NCBI GenBank assembly: GCA_023473405.1
Contig: JAMCZD010000364.1
Coordinates: 1 to 12,903 of the forward strand
Direction: 5' to 3'
Length of the DNA stretch: 12,903 nucleotides
Source: Candidatus Omnitrophota bacterium
GTDB taxonomy: Bacteria > Verrucomicrobiota > Verrucomicrobiia > Limisphaerales > UBA1319
Each line of letters starts with the position of its first letter. The first letter of the stretch is position 1. The translations under genes were made by a program, and so were the position numbers. The notes beneath the pieces are model-generated. The model had not been told where the DNA came from. It saw nothing but the letters and a program-made list of their open reading frames with translations, and searched no databases. Of this stretch, positions 12,902-12,903 are shown piece by piece.

Positions 12902-12903
12902 GA

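Overview
The window is a type III-B (Cmr) CRISPR-Cas locus with its signalling-effector and adaptation genes, almost all on the + strand. The DNA is moderately GC-rich and carries two habits of large environmental genomes: degenerate AAATCCN heptad tracts just before several start codons, and four-helix-bundle (23S rRNA intervening-sequence family) genes. This would suit Verrucomicrobiota/Planctomycetota-type bacteria, but that placement is inference. No rRNA, tRNA or CRISPR array lies in the window.

Layout. A MutT/Nudix-family gene (49-711) is followed by a 237-bp AT-richer gap with a possible promoter. The Cmr complex operon comes next in the order cmr2(cas10)-cmr3-cmr4-cmr5-cmr6-cmr1 (949-7763); ATGA or longer overlaps join every pair except cmr3/cmr4. 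After it come a HEPN-type remnant (about 7741-8052), a Card1/Can2-like CARF nuclease (8085-9329), a small Csx3-like protein (9368-9742) and an NE0113-family CARF protein with an apparent C-terminal winged helix (9764-10975). cas1 (11271-12392) lies between two minus-strand four-helix-bundle genes: a broken one (about 11040-11219) and a nearly complete one (12269-12763). The right edge (12863-12903) holds what may be the start of another gene.

How the genes would work together. Cmr1, 3, 4, 5 and 6 build the crRNA-guided RNA-targeting backbone. Cmr4 cuts target RNA, and the Cmr2 palm (GGDD) makes cyclic oligoadenylate. The CARF proteins read that signal, and a Csx3-like protein could remove it. 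Cas1 would add spacers, but no cas2 is recognisable.

Points that stand out. (1) cmr2 is still open but damaged: about 47 codons after a G7 run are in the wrong frame, and the region that should hold the first palm domain and zinc finger is missing. (2) A repeat of about 110-124 bp made of four consecutive triloop hairpins occurs twice, at the two junctions where tight gene packing is interrupted. In the second copy it forms the C-terminal tail of the Csx3-like protein. (3) The HEPN gene is reduced to its C-terminal part. (4) Heptad repeats sit before starts and inside the cas1 linker. Together these suggest a locus being remodelled by repeats and deletions, although assembly or sequencing error in cmr2 cannot be excluded from sequence alone.
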